DNA from: Candidatus Saccharimonadota bacterium
GTDB taxonomy: Bacteria > Patescibacteriota > Saccharimonadia > Saccharimonadales > UBA4665
Reading direction: 5' to 3'
Assembly: GCA_020427965.1 (NCBI GenBank)
Contig: JAGQNT010000145.1
Coordinates: forward strand, 1 to 33,084
DNA: 33,084 nt
In this document: positions 22,533 to 29,596 of the stretch, piece after piece
Layout of the letters: the number at the start of each line of letters is the position of its first letter
Position numbering within the stretch: the first letter of the stretch is position 1
Notes under the pieces: generated by a model
What the model was told of the DNA's origin: nothing
The model's database searches: none
Seen by the model: only the letters and a program-made list of their open reading frames with translations
Position numbers and translations under genes: made by a program

Positions 22533-22538
22533 TATACT
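22533..22538 (+). promoter_or_regulatory. Extended -10 of tRNA-Cys
   Basis: TG-G-TATACT lies 21 nt before the tRNA-Cys 5' end. Confidence 0.55.
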
Positions 22539-22559
22539 ACAGGGGTACTTTTTTGATGT

Positions 22560-22633
22560 GGCGCGGTGGCGGAGTAGTTACGCAGTGGTCTGCAAAACCA
22601 TGTACACGGGTGCAAATCCCGTCCGTGCCTCCA
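22560..22633 (+). tRNA. tRNA-Cys (anticodon GCA)
   Basis: Acceptor GGCGCGG/CCGTGCC (one G-T pair), discriminator U as expected for cysteine, encoded CCA. The anticodon stem TGGT/ACCA holds loop CTGCAAA, giving anticodon GCA. Its 3' 30 nt recur at 22686-22715. Confidence 0.94.
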
Positions 22634-22637
22634 AATA
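22608..22637 (+). repeat. Direct repeat copy 1: tRNA-Cys 3' end
   Basis: 29 of 30 nt are shared with 22686-22715; it covers the T-arm, acceptor strand, CCA and four flanking bases. Confidence 0.92.
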
Positions 22638-22661
22638 TGAAAGACGCTTCGCTCGTGACTA

Positions 22662-22715
22662 CATACTAGCCCACCGGGCTAGTATGGGTGCAAATCCGGT
22701 CCGTGCCTCCAAATA
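22662..22715 (+). pseudogene. Perfect hairpin fused to a tRNA-Cys 3' fragment
   Basis: CATACTAGCCC-ACC-GGGCTAGTATG (22662-22686) is a perfect 11-bp hairpin whose last base is the first base of a second tRNA-Cys T-arm and acceptor strand (22686-22715). The 5' half of a tRNA is missing. The layout parallels the fragment after tRNA-Val at 784-929. Confidence 0.6.
22686..22715 (+). repeat. Direct repeat copy 2: tRNA-Cys 3' end
   Basis: 29 of 30 nt match 22608-22637; the mismatch changes one T-stem base, C22620 to G22698. Confidence 0.92.
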
Positions 22716-22733
22716 CATAACTCCAATTCGGAG

Positions 22734-23324
22734 TTATTTTTGTTTCAGTACGTCGAGCAATTCAGGAAAAGTTGCCTGCCAGAAGTGACCACGATCAGTA
22801 AAAACATGGCTCCGTGCCTGAGGTAAATCACTTTCAAACTTTGCAAGCTCGTGAAAGGCCACAATTGGATCGTCCTGACTATGCCATAAGTGAGTTTCAT
22901 TGGCGCTTTTGGCCACGTTTGTTGCGGATTCTATCAAGAAGCTACCACAATCCTCATTGCTATTATCGTCATAACCACCCGCAACCAGGTGTAGTTGTGC
23001 AACGGGGTTGTCAAAACGATTAGTCTGTAGATATTTCGCAAGAAACATTGCGCCCAGGCTGTGGCCGACTAGTCGAACATCGTCTTCCAAAAACGGCAAG
23101 ATTTTTTCAAACCAAATGACCCATTCATCGTACACAGCGTTGTCTCTATTGGGCATGTGTGGCAATAGGATGTCTGCGTCAGGCATTTCATCAATGAGCC
23201 AAAGTTTCCAACTGGGCGAGTAGAGCAATCGCTCGTATTTTAGCTCTGCTGCCTTCAGCTCTTGTAGATATTTTTGTCGCGAACTGTAACTATTGCCGCC
23301 ATGAATCACTAAAACTTGCTTCAT
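22734..23324 (-). CDS. RBBP9/YdeN-type alpha/beta hydrolase
   Basis: Start ATG 23324 (196 aa) was chosen because VLVIHGGNSY follows directly and a -10 TATACT lies 6 nt upstream on the minus strand; the open frame further upstream would cross the promoter. The protein has the RBBP9 pattern: HGG oxyanion segment (8-10), DEWVIWFEKIL, nucleophile elbow LVGHSLGAMF with S89, an Asp in HSQDDPIV and a His in DRGHFWQATFPEL. This family of small serine hydrolases is cytoplasmic with unknown natural substrates. It shares a bidirectional promoter with the NUDIX gene. Confidence 0.9.
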   Translation of the reverse strand: MKQVLVIHGGNSYSSRQKYLQELKAAELKYERLLYSPSWKLWLIDEMPDADILLPHMPNRDNAVYDEWVIWFEKILPFLEDDVRLVGHSLGAMFLAKYLQTNRFDNPVAQLHLVAGGYDDNSNEDCGSFLIESATNVAKSANETHLWHSQDDPIVAFHELAKFESDLPQARSHVFTDRGHFWQATFPELLDVLKQK

Positions 23325-23330
23325 AACTTT

Positions 23331-23338
23331 AGTATACT
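23331..23338. promoter_or_regulatory. Shared palindromic -10 for two divergent genes
   Basis: AGTATACT is its own reverse complement and contains TATACT on both strands (plus 23333-23338, minus 23336-23331). It lies 6 nt from the minus-strand ATG (23324) and 19 nt from the plus-strand ATG (23358). One symmetric element can therefore serve both genes, but polymerase cannot occupy both directions at once. Confidence 0.7.
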
Positions 23339-23357
23339 GGATGTAATTGGAGGCGAT

Positions 23358-23765
23358 ATGAACAAGACACAATTAGCGGGTGGTGTGCTGTTAAATCAAA
23401 ACGGTGACATCCTGCTATTACATCGTAATACCGAGGAGTTTGATCATTGGGAAGTGCCAGGTGGCAAGATTGATGCTGGTGAAACTGCTCAAATTACTGC
23501 TGGGCGTGAGCTGAAAGAAGAGTTGGATGTTGAGGTTGAGGTAGGTGATGCAATCGCCACTGCCGAATTCGAAGATCATGGACGGATGTTTGTCTCAACG
23601 TGGTTTCGCGTAACCACCAGCCAGCAGCCGAGAGTAGCCGAGCCCGAAACGTTCAGCGAGTGTCAATACGTGTCCTTGGCAGATCTTGAAACTGGTCAAT
23701 TGCCTTTGTCCGTGGGCGTACAAACACTGTTAGGGTTGGTCAAAAGCGGTCACGTATCGTTATAA
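23358..23765 (+). CDS. NUDIX hydrolase (MutT-like)
   Basis: Start ATG 23358 is fixed by TTGGAGG just upstream. The 135-aa protein has a NUDIX box at residues 36-58: G36, E42, R50-E51-L52, E54-E55; the usual Gly after EEx is Asp. It is preceded by WEVPGGKIDAGE, the hallmark MutT-like stretch. Such enzymes clean oxidised or unwanted nucleoside diphosphate derivatives; the exact substrate is unknown. It is divergent from the RBBP9-like gene, and the HNH gene starts 48 nt downstream with its own -10. Confidence 0.9.
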   Translation: MNKTQLAGGVLLNQNGDILLLHRNTEEFDHWEVPGGKIDAGETAQITAGRELKEELDVEVEVGDAIATAEFEDHGRMFVSTWFRVTTSQQPRVAEPETFSECQYVSLADLETGQLPLSVGVQTLLGLVKSGHVSL

Positions 23766-23812
23766 CCAGACAAAAAGACTACCAACTAGGAAATATGTGC
23801 TAGAATCCGCCC

Positions 23813-24298
23813 ATGCCAAATAAACGATCCTGGACAGACGAAGCGTTGAAGCAGGCAGTAAGAGAGAGTAGCAGTTATCGTCAGGTAATTTACAAGCTGC
23901 ATCTTATCCCCGCCGGCGGTAATTATGTCCAAGTACAGGCAAGAGTTCGAGACCTGCGGCTAGACACATCGCATTTTACTGGCTCCCGCTGGAATGCTGG
24001 CAAAACTTACCACACAAACAAGCGCCCTGCCCTAGAGACGCTGCTTAGAGTAAATTCGTCTGTACAAAGTTATAAACTCAAAAGACGACTTTTCGAGGAA
24101 GGGTTCAAGAGTCCATTTTGTGAACTGTGTGGGTGGGCTGAAATGTCAGCCGATGGCAGAGTTCCGGTGGAATTAGATCATATCAACGGTGTACACACAG
24201 ACAATAGACTTACAAACTTACGCATACTTTGTCCAAACTGCCATAGCCTTCAACCCACACATCGTGGTAAAAATAAGAGGGTAAAATTAAGAGATTAA
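23813..24298 (+). CDS. HNH endonuclease-like protein
   Basis: The 161-aa protein has a C-terminal HNH (beta-beta-alpha-metal) domain: zinc pair C103/C106 (CELC), catalytic D122-H123 (ELDHINGVHTDN), N131 (RLTNLRILCPN) and second zinc pair C140/C143 plus H144. The N-terminal half (RSWTDEALKQAVRESSSYRQ) looks like a helical DNA-reading domain of the kind seen in phage HNH proteins. It could be a homing or defence nuclease. Leaderless layout: TG-C-TAGAAT ends 6 nt before ATG. It is directly upstream of tRNA-Leu, as the LAGLIDADG gene is beside tRNA-Val. Confidence 0.9.
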   Translation: MPNKRSWTDEALKQAVRESSSYRQVIYKLHLIPAGGNYVQVQARVRDLRLDTSHFTGSRWNAGKTYHTNKRPALETLLRVNSSVQSYKLKRRLFEEGFKSPFCELCGWAEMSADGRVPVELDHINGVHTDNRLTNLRILCPNCHSLQPTHRGKNKRVKLRD

Positions 24299-24313
24299 CA
24301 TAGAAGTCTAAGC

Positions 24314-24399
24314 GCGCGGGTGTTGGAATTGGTAGACAAGAGACACTTAAAATGTCTTGCCCACAAGGCGTGCGGGTTCGATTCCCGCCCCGCGCACCA
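24314..24399 (+). tRNA. tRNA-Leu (anticodon TAA)
   Basis: Class II tRNA with long variable arm, acceptor GCGCGGG/CCCGCGC, discriminator A and encoded CCA. The anticodon stem GACA/TGTC with loop CTTAAAA gives anticodon TAA (reads TTA and TTG). Unlike the other tRNAs here except Ala, I see no partial copy of it nearby. Confidence 0.95.
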
Positions 24400-24435
24400 A
24401 CTAAAAGGCTGACCGTATGGTCGGCTTTTTAGTTT
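24400..24435 (+). terminator. Terminator after tRNA-Leu
   Basis: ACTAAAAGGCTGACC-GTAT-GGTCGGCTTTTTAGT forms a long stem with two G-T pairs and a T run. Confidence 0.88.
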
Positions 24436-24471
24436 GTTCTGGCTACCTCTTGAACTGTTACAATACTAATC

Positions 24472-25350
24472 ATGTCGACAAAAGTGCAATTGGGAATGTC
24501 CATACGGTTTATTGTTATTGGTATAACTGTCACAATGATCCTCACTTCTTTTTGGTGGACGCAAGCGTACCAAAGCCCACAACGGGCATTTCGTGACATG
24601 TTGGTCAATAATCTGACGACCACGAGTGTCACTAAGAGCGAACTGAGCTCTAACGATACTCGTAACATTTTGCAACATGTCACGATTAGCTTGGGCGCGG
24701 TCAGTGCCGCCCGCTGGCTTGTCACCCTCCAAAGCGGCAATACCAGTGTTACGACGGAAAGTATCGGCACGCCGTCCAGTGGCTACCTACGATATCTAGA
24801 AATTCAGGACACCAACAAGTCACACAATTACGCGCCAATTATTAATGTTTGGTCAAAGGGTGACTCGAACACGTCGCTAGGATTACTATTCAGCCAGGCA
24901 CTGCTGGATGTAAACAGCGCACCCGTCCCTCCAATTGGTAATCCAAGCAAAGAAATTCGAGATGAAATATTGGACTATATCGACAGTGAAGCTGTTTTTA
25001 CGCCAGATTATAGTAACGTCAAAACAGGGACTGTCAATGGTCGCAAGGTGTACGCCCTGAATGTAGAGGTCAAGTTGGCGCCGTATCTGCGCATGATGCA
25101 GGCATTTGCCGAGGCATATGGGTTGTCGGCACTCCAGGATATTGACCCGACGCAGTATCAAGCAGTGCCGGCTGCAAAGGTGTCGATTGCTATTGATAAA
25201 CTGTCCCACACGATGGTGCGCGTTCAGTACTCGGCGGCAAATTTCGTGGAGACGTATAGCGACTACGGATTGACACAGCCCCTTACTGTACCGACGGCTC
25301 AACTGAAAGTCTCTGAGCTACAAAAACGATTCGACAGCATACAGCAGTAG
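24472..25350 (+). CDS. Membrane-anchored extracellular protein, family not recognised
   Basis: The 292-aa protein has one N-terminal membrane helix (FIVIGITVTMILTSFWW, about 13-29) and a soluble part of about 260 residues with alternating strands and helices, many Thr/Ser and no cysteines. The plan resembles the LppX/LprAFG-like lipoprotein fold, but this is a guess from secondary structure only. Extended -10 TG-T-TACAAT (24459-24464) lies 7 nt before ATG, so it is likely leaderless. The MurF-like gene follows after 30 nt with its own -10, so a role in the cell envelope is plausible. Confidence 0.78.
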   Translation: MSTKVQLGMSIRFIVIGITVTMILTSFWWTQAYQSPQRAFRDMLVNNLTTTSVTKSELSSNDTRNILQHVTISLGAVSAARWLVTLQSGNTSVTTESIGTPSSGYLRYLEIQDTNKSHNYAPIINVWSKGDSNTSLGLLFSQALLDVNSAPVPPIGNPSKEIRDEILDYIDSEAVFTPDYSNVKTGTVNGRKVYALNVEVKLAPYLRMMQAFAEAYGLSALQDIDPTQYQAVPAAKVSIAIDKLSHTMVRVQYSAANFVETYSDYGLTQPLTVPTAQLKVSELQKRFDSIQQ

Positions 25351-25380
25351 CTCTTTCGATGTATACTGTTCGGTAAGAAT

Positions 25381-26994
25381 ATGCGACGTTTAGCTGCTGA
25401 CATTGTTGCCCTGTATGGCCGGACGGCACCGGCTCGTTTGATTGGACTGTATCACGAAACGGGCGGTCCCTTCAGCTTCCTGGGTCGCTACTGGACCACG
25501 CAACATTTTTCAAAAGTGCCGCAACACTGGCACGCGAGCTATGCTTCTACGTATCGTTTGATGGGAGCGGGTATGCTGGCCCAGGTGATTTACGGCTTAG
25601 TTTTGATATATCTCGGCAGTTTCCAGGATACTGCCGGTGCGATCTACCTTGGCGTAGCGGTGATCGTTTCGTATCCGCTCGTCTGGGCGCACATTTTGTT
25701 TATGCTAGCCTTTGTCTGGACACTACTGCACCCCAAGCGGTGGGGCAAAGCTATACTTTGTATAGTATTAGAACGACAGGTGAAGAAACTGCGCCGTAAG
25801 AACAAATTCACCATCGTGGCGGTGGCAGGCAGCGTCGGCAAGACTTCGACCAAGCTAGCGATCGCCAAAACGCTGGCTGCCAGTAAGCGGGTGCGCTATC
25901 AAGAAGGCAATTACAACGACCGTTTGACAGTGCCGCTGGTGCTTTTTAATGCCGCGCAACCCGCTATCTTTAACGTATGGGCATGGCTAAAAATTCTGGC
26001 CCACAATCATCAAAAGCTCAAACAACCGTATCCGTTTGATATCGCGGTGGTTGAGCTGGGCACGGACGGCCCGGGACAGATGCGCCGCTTTGCCTACCTA
26101 AAGCCTGAGCTAGGCGTTCTCACCGGTGTGACAGACGAGCACATGGAGCAATTTGGCAATCTCGATAATGTAGCCAAAGAAGAGTTAACAATTTTTAATT
26201 ACTGCAGACAAGTGCTTGTGAACGTCGCGGATACACCCAGGAAATACCTTAAGGATCGTATTTTCACCAGTTATGACACTGCTGACCAAGCCGATTACTC
26301 CGTAAAAGTTTCTGGAGCAGTGACGGTAAAAGGCCAGAAATTATCGATGAATCTGGCGGGTAAATCGCTCACTTTCACCGGCAGGCTTTTGGGACAACAA
26401 GGAGCCAAAATCACTCTGGCTGCTGCGGCAATCTCACATATATTGGGCATGGACAACAAAGAGCTAAAGGCAGCCCTGACGGCGCTTGAGCCGGTTGCCG
26501 GGCGTCTACAGCGGCTAAAGGGTAGCAAGAATACAATCATTCTGGACGATACGTATAATGCAAGCCCAACGGCCGTCAAGGCAGCACTGGACGTCTTATA
26601 CCAACTAAAGGGTGGCCCACGAATCGCGATATTGGGGGGAATGAACGAGCTTGGCGATACATCGAAGGCATCTCACAAGGAGATTGGGTCGTACTGTGAT
26701 GCAAAGAAATTAAAGCTGGTGGTGACCATTGGCGCTGAGGCAAAACAATACCTAGCTCCAGCCGCTAAAAAAGCCGGTTGTACCGTGAAGTCATTCTTGG
26801 ATCCGCGCGAAGCTGGTGAGTACGTCAAGGCCAATCTGAAGCCAAAATCAATTATTCTAGGCAAGGGTTCTCAAAATGGTGTCTTCGCCGAAGAGGCAGT
26901 TAAAGTACTGTTAGCAAACCCCAAGGATGCCGACAAACTAGTACGCCAGAGTCGCTACTGGATGCAGATCAAGCACTCGCAGTTTGGTTGGTAA
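25381..26994 (+). CDS. Membrane-linked MurF-like Mur ligase
   Basis: The 537-aa protein has an N-terminal membrane region instead of the usual MurF substrate domain: three hydrophobic segments near 62-80, 88-104 and 105-117. A complete Mur-ligase core follows: P-loop VAVAGSVGKTSTK (GSVGKTS 150-156), HNHQK, VVELGTDGPGQM, TGVTDEHMEQFG and the C-terminal ILDDTYNASPTAVKAAL, a MurF hallmark. MurF joins D-Ala-D-Ala to the UDP-MurNAc tripeptide, and the neighbour on the other strand is D-Ala-D-Ala ligase. The replaced N-terminus may tether the enzyme to the membrane. Its 3' end overlaps ddl by 26 bp, tail to tail. -10 TATACT at 25362-25367. Confidence 0.85.
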   Translation: MRRLAADIVALYGRTAPARLIGLYHETGGPFSFLGRYWTTQHFSKVPQHWHASYASTYRLMGAGMLAQVIYGLVLIYLGSFQDTAGAIYLGVAVIVSYPLVWAHILFMLAFVWTLLHPKRWGKAILCIVLERQVKKLRRKNKFTIVAVAGSVGKTSTKLAIAKTLAASKRVRYQEGNYNDRLTVPLVLFNAAQPAIFNVWAWLKILAHNHQKLKQPYPFDIAVVELGTDGPGQMRRFAYLKPELGVLTGVTDEHMEQFGNLDNVAKEELTIFNYCRQVLVNVADTPRKYLKDRIFTSYDTADQADYSVKVSGAVTVKGQKLSMNLAGKSLTFTGRLLGQQGAKITLAAAAISHILGMDNKELKAALTALEPVAGRLQRLKGSKNTIILDDTYNASPTAVKAALDVLYQLKGGPRIAILGGMNELGDTSKASHKEIGSYCDAKKLKLVVTIGAEAKQYLAPAAKKAGCTVKSFLDPREAGEYVKANLKPKSIILGKGSQNGVFAEEAVKVLLANPKDADKLVRQSRYWMQIKHSQFGW

Positions 26995-27889
26995 GTGCCG
27001 ACTGGACTAATTGGCTGCACAATGTAGGCATGTTGATGCCAGCCACAGCAGCCGCCTTGGGAAACAAACTCTGGTCAGTCATGCCGGGAAGGGTGTTGGT
27101 CTCTAGCACGGTCAGCGAGCCGTCCGCACTTACGATCATGTCCGTTCTGGAGTAGCCACCACAACCACAAAGTGTGTGAATTTGGACCGCCATATCACGG
27201 GCATGTCGCTGTACGTCTTCGTTGACATGTAGTGGTGGACATAGTTCCTGAGATTGACCGTTGTATTTGTTGTCGTAGTCGAATTCGCCACTTTCAGGGG
27301 GGATAATTTCGATAACAGGTAGCGCACCATCACCCAGTACCGGTACGGTAATTTCTACACCGGCAACTAAATTCTCGAGAAGCATTTTTGAGTGATTGGC
27401 AAACATTTGTTCTACTGTCTGACGGTCAAGTGTATTTGGATCACGCTGAATCAGTGTGTCGATGCTGGAACCGCCATCGTATGGCTTTAAAACGAAGGGT
27501 TGCTTGACTAAGTCGGATTGCCAGAACGACTCAAGGTCGACTAGTTCGCCTCGGGCTACGCGAAAACCAGCCTCCAGGAGCTTTTCACGGTAGCGCCACT
27601 TGTCAAAACAGAGTTCCGACGAGACAGTATTTGATCCAACGTAAGGTATGCCGATTGCATCAAGCTGCGCTTGCATGACGCCGTCCTCGCCTCCGGTGCC
27701 ATGGAGTACCGAAAAGACTATATCGTAACCTCGCGTGGCCGTAGCGAGGTCAAAATCTTGGTTCCCTGGATCTGCCACTCCCACTTCATGGCCGGCCAAC
27801 TCTAAAGCGTTTTTTACTGAACTTCCAGATCGTAGAGAGACCTCGCGTTCACTTGAGGTCCCGCCCTGAAGAATTAATACTTTTGTCAT
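26969..27889 (-). CDS. ddl: D-alanine--D-alanine ligase
   Basis: The 306-aa protein is an ATP-grasp ligase that makes D-Ala-D-Ala for peptidoglycan. Visible are the N-terminal GGTSSEREVSLRSG with the first D-Ala site glutamate, LHGTGGEDGVMQAQLD (63-78), PFVLKPYDGGSSIDT in the ATP-binding domain, VEITVPVLGDGALPVIEI and the metal/product loop LETNTLPGMTDQSLFPK. Length is normal. -10 TATACT (minus strand, 27896-27901) lies 6 nt before ATG and there is no Shine-Dalgarno site, so it is likely leaderless. The last 26 bp overlap the MurF-like gene on the other strand. Confidence 0.95.
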   Translation of the reverse strand: MTKVLILQGGTSSEREVSLRSGSSVKNALELAGHEVGVADPGNQDFDLATATRGYDIVFSVLHGTGGEDGVMQAQLDAIGIPYVGSNTVSSELCFDKWRYREKLLEAGFRVARGELVDLESFWQSDLVKQPFVLKPYDGGSSIDTLIQRDPNTLDRQTVEQMFANHSKMLLENLVAGVEITVPVLGDGALPVIEIIPPESGEFDYDNKYNGQSQELCPPLHVNEDVQRHARDMAVQIHTLCGCGGYSRTDMIVSADGSLTVLETNTLPGMTDQSLFPKAAAVAGINMPTLCSQLVQSALTNQTASA

Positions 27890-27913
27890 CCCAATAGTAT
27901 ATCAAGCTAATGG

Positions 27914-27919
27914 TATACT
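27914..27919 (+). promoter_or_regulatory. Extended -10 of the deacetylase gene
   Basis: TG-G-TATACT lies 9 nt before ATG 27929. It is 12 bp from the oppositely directed -10 of ddl (27896-27901), so the two wall genes share a 39-bp divergent promoter region. Confidence 0.6.
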
Positions 27920-27928
27920 AGAACGGCA

Positions 27929-28813
27929 ATGGGGAGATTACGTCAAGCGTTACTGATGTTACGCTCGGTTCAGTTCCTGGCCGTGTTAGTGACGGTCGGG
28001 CTGATCTATAGCTCGATCCGGCCTGATGTTGCGCTCCCGACGATCGCAACTGCGCAGGCGCTCAGCTTCCTACAACCAGCGGATGAGGGTTCAAAGCCAA
28101 CAATCTCAATTAATGAGCCTGGTCTGCCCGCACTGAAAAAAACCGGCCAAACCAAAGGTGCGCATACCAATACACCGGCCCAGCCAACGAAACCCAACTG
28201 TCAAAAGCAGCCATGTATTGCACTGACGTTCGATGACGGCCCCGACGAGCGCTATACCCCAAAAGTACTGGATATTCTTGAGGATGAGCATGTTACCGCC
28301 AGCTTCTTCTTAATTGGCCGTAACATTCATGGCAATGAAAAGATAGTACAGCGCATGGTGCGTGATGGGTTTGAGGTCGGTAATCACAGTTGGAATCACC
28401 CAGACTTCAAGAAATTAAAAGCGAGCCATATTCGCGAAGAAGTACTGGCCACACAGGCAGCAATTGTTGAGGCTGGTGCGCCGCTACCAACACTATTTCG
28501 TCCACCGTACGGCTCTGTTGATAAACGGGTCGAAAAAGTCATCAATCTACAGGTGGTGCTCTGGAACGAAGATCCGGAGGATTGGAATACCAATAACGCC
28601 AAAAAGCTAACCAAGGGCATTGTGAAAACCGCCAAAGCAGGAGGTGTCGTCGATATGCACGACATACACAAGGTTACAGTCAGTGCGCTGCGTCCCGCCA
28701 TCCACAAACTCCGTGACAAAGGCTTTCAGTTTGTGACCGTGTCCGAGCTGATGGATGCTCAAAAGCAAGCCCAAAAAGAAGATACGCCGTTCTTTGGCCT
28801 CTACAAACCCTAG
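27929..28813 (+). CDS. Secreted polysaccharide deacetylase (NodB domain)
   Basis: The 294-aa protein has an N-terminal signal anchor (FLAVLVTVGLIYSSI, about 16-30), a Pro/Thr-rich linker (about 50-90) and a NodB deacetylase domain: TFDDGPD with D102-D103, metal histidines H153 and H157 in GNHSWNHPDF, the RPPYG motif and the late histidine in VVDMHDIHKV. Such enzymes remove acetyl groups from N-acetylglucosamine or N-acetylmuramic acid outside the cell and can protect peptidoglycan from lysozyme. A possible disulfide (C91, C96) precedes the domain. Four bases overlap the convergent HD gene. Confidence 0.93.
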   Translation: MGRLRQALLMLRSVQFLAVLVTVGLIYSSIRPDVALPTIATAQALSFLQPADEGSKPTISINEPGLPALKKTGQTKGAHTNTPAQPTKPNCQKQPCIALTFDDGPDERYTPKVLDILEDEHVTASFFLIGRNIHGNEKIVQRMVRDGFEVGNHSWNHPDFKKLKASHIREEVLATQAAIVEAGAPLPTLFRPPYGSVDKRVEKVINLQVVLWNEDPEDWNTNNAKKLTKGIVKTAKAGGVVDMHDIHKVTVSALRPAIHKLRDKGFQFVTVSELMDAQKQAQKEDTPFFGLYKP

Positions 28814-29487
28814 GTTTGGGCTGACAGTGAGAACTGTTGCTCGAAATGTTGACACAGGATATTGCGTACATCGTGCAGGAAATCTAGTTCCTTTTCAGGG
28901 AACATATCCATAAAGCGTTGCCTAAGCATGTCATGCGTATCAGTTAGCTGGTCAATGGTGGTGACGGAGTAGTCCTCTTCCATGACTTTTCTACCCGGCC
29001 CAGCGATATCCACAATGACAGGTAGAATTTTATCTACCAACCGCACAAAACGTGCCTCTGGTTCAACCTGTTCTTCGTACCGCAAAAATAACTGTCGCGT
29101 GTATGTTGGAAGGATCTCTGCAACGCGGTCGAGCGCAGAATACTCAGCCGCTGCCTTTACAGCTAGTGTCTCATCGTCGATCGTAAACGTCGCGACGTCG
29201 TCAGTTTCCAACTCGACCAGGTCATGCACATTCGCAAACTGTGCAACCAGCCCGGGATCAAGATTGGCAAAATAACTACCTGCCAGTTCACTGGCGACTA
29301 ACGAAAGCATGAAACTATGCTCAGCATCGTTCTCGCGACTTGTCTCGTCATAGCGCGGGACGCGTTCAACGCGCGCAAAAGCCATGGATAAATAGCCCAA
29401 TTGGAAGGCGACCCTGGCTGCTTCTTCGTGAAATGGCAGTACAGCAAACTGCTCAAATGTGTCAATTTGATCTAGTGACTTGATCAT
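28810..29487 (-). CDS. HD-domain phosphohydrolase (YfbR-like 5'-nucleotidase)
   Basis: Start ATG 29487 gives 225 aa beginning MIKSLDQID; the frame is open further upstream but that part reads like non-coding. AAAGGA lies about 10 nt upstream. The protein has the YfbR/HD_3 pattern: RYDETSRENDAEHSFML with the first histidine, NVHDLVELETDDV with the HD pair, and ARFVRLVDKILPVIVDI with the final aspartate. YfbR releases nucleosides from deoxynucleoside monophosphates. It is divergent from the winged-helix-NUDIX gene and convergent with the deacetylase. Confidence 0.87.
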   Translation of the reverse strand: MIKSLDQIDTFEQFAVLPFHEEAARVAFQLGYLSMAFARVERVPRYDETSRENDAEHSFMLSLVASELAGSYFANLDPGLVAQFANVHDLVELETDDVATFTIDDETLAVKAAAEYSALDRVAEILPTYTRQLFLRYEEQVEPEARFVRLVDKILPVIVDIAGPGRKVMEEDYSVTTIDQLTDTHDMLRQRFMDMFPEKELDFLHDVRNILCQHFEQQFSLSAQT

Positions 29488-29596
29488 CGCATGAATCCTT
29501 TCATTTTTGAAATAACAGATACAAAACGATGATACTAATGTGGTTATATGATTTATAGAAAGTACAAATTGACTCAAATTGATTTATACTAACGAC

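Noticed and set aside
22558-22788. 76-codon open frame across tRNA-Cys and its fragment
   Set aside because: It overlaps an intact tRNA and hairpin repeat; the repeated peptide in it simply reflects the tRNA duplication.
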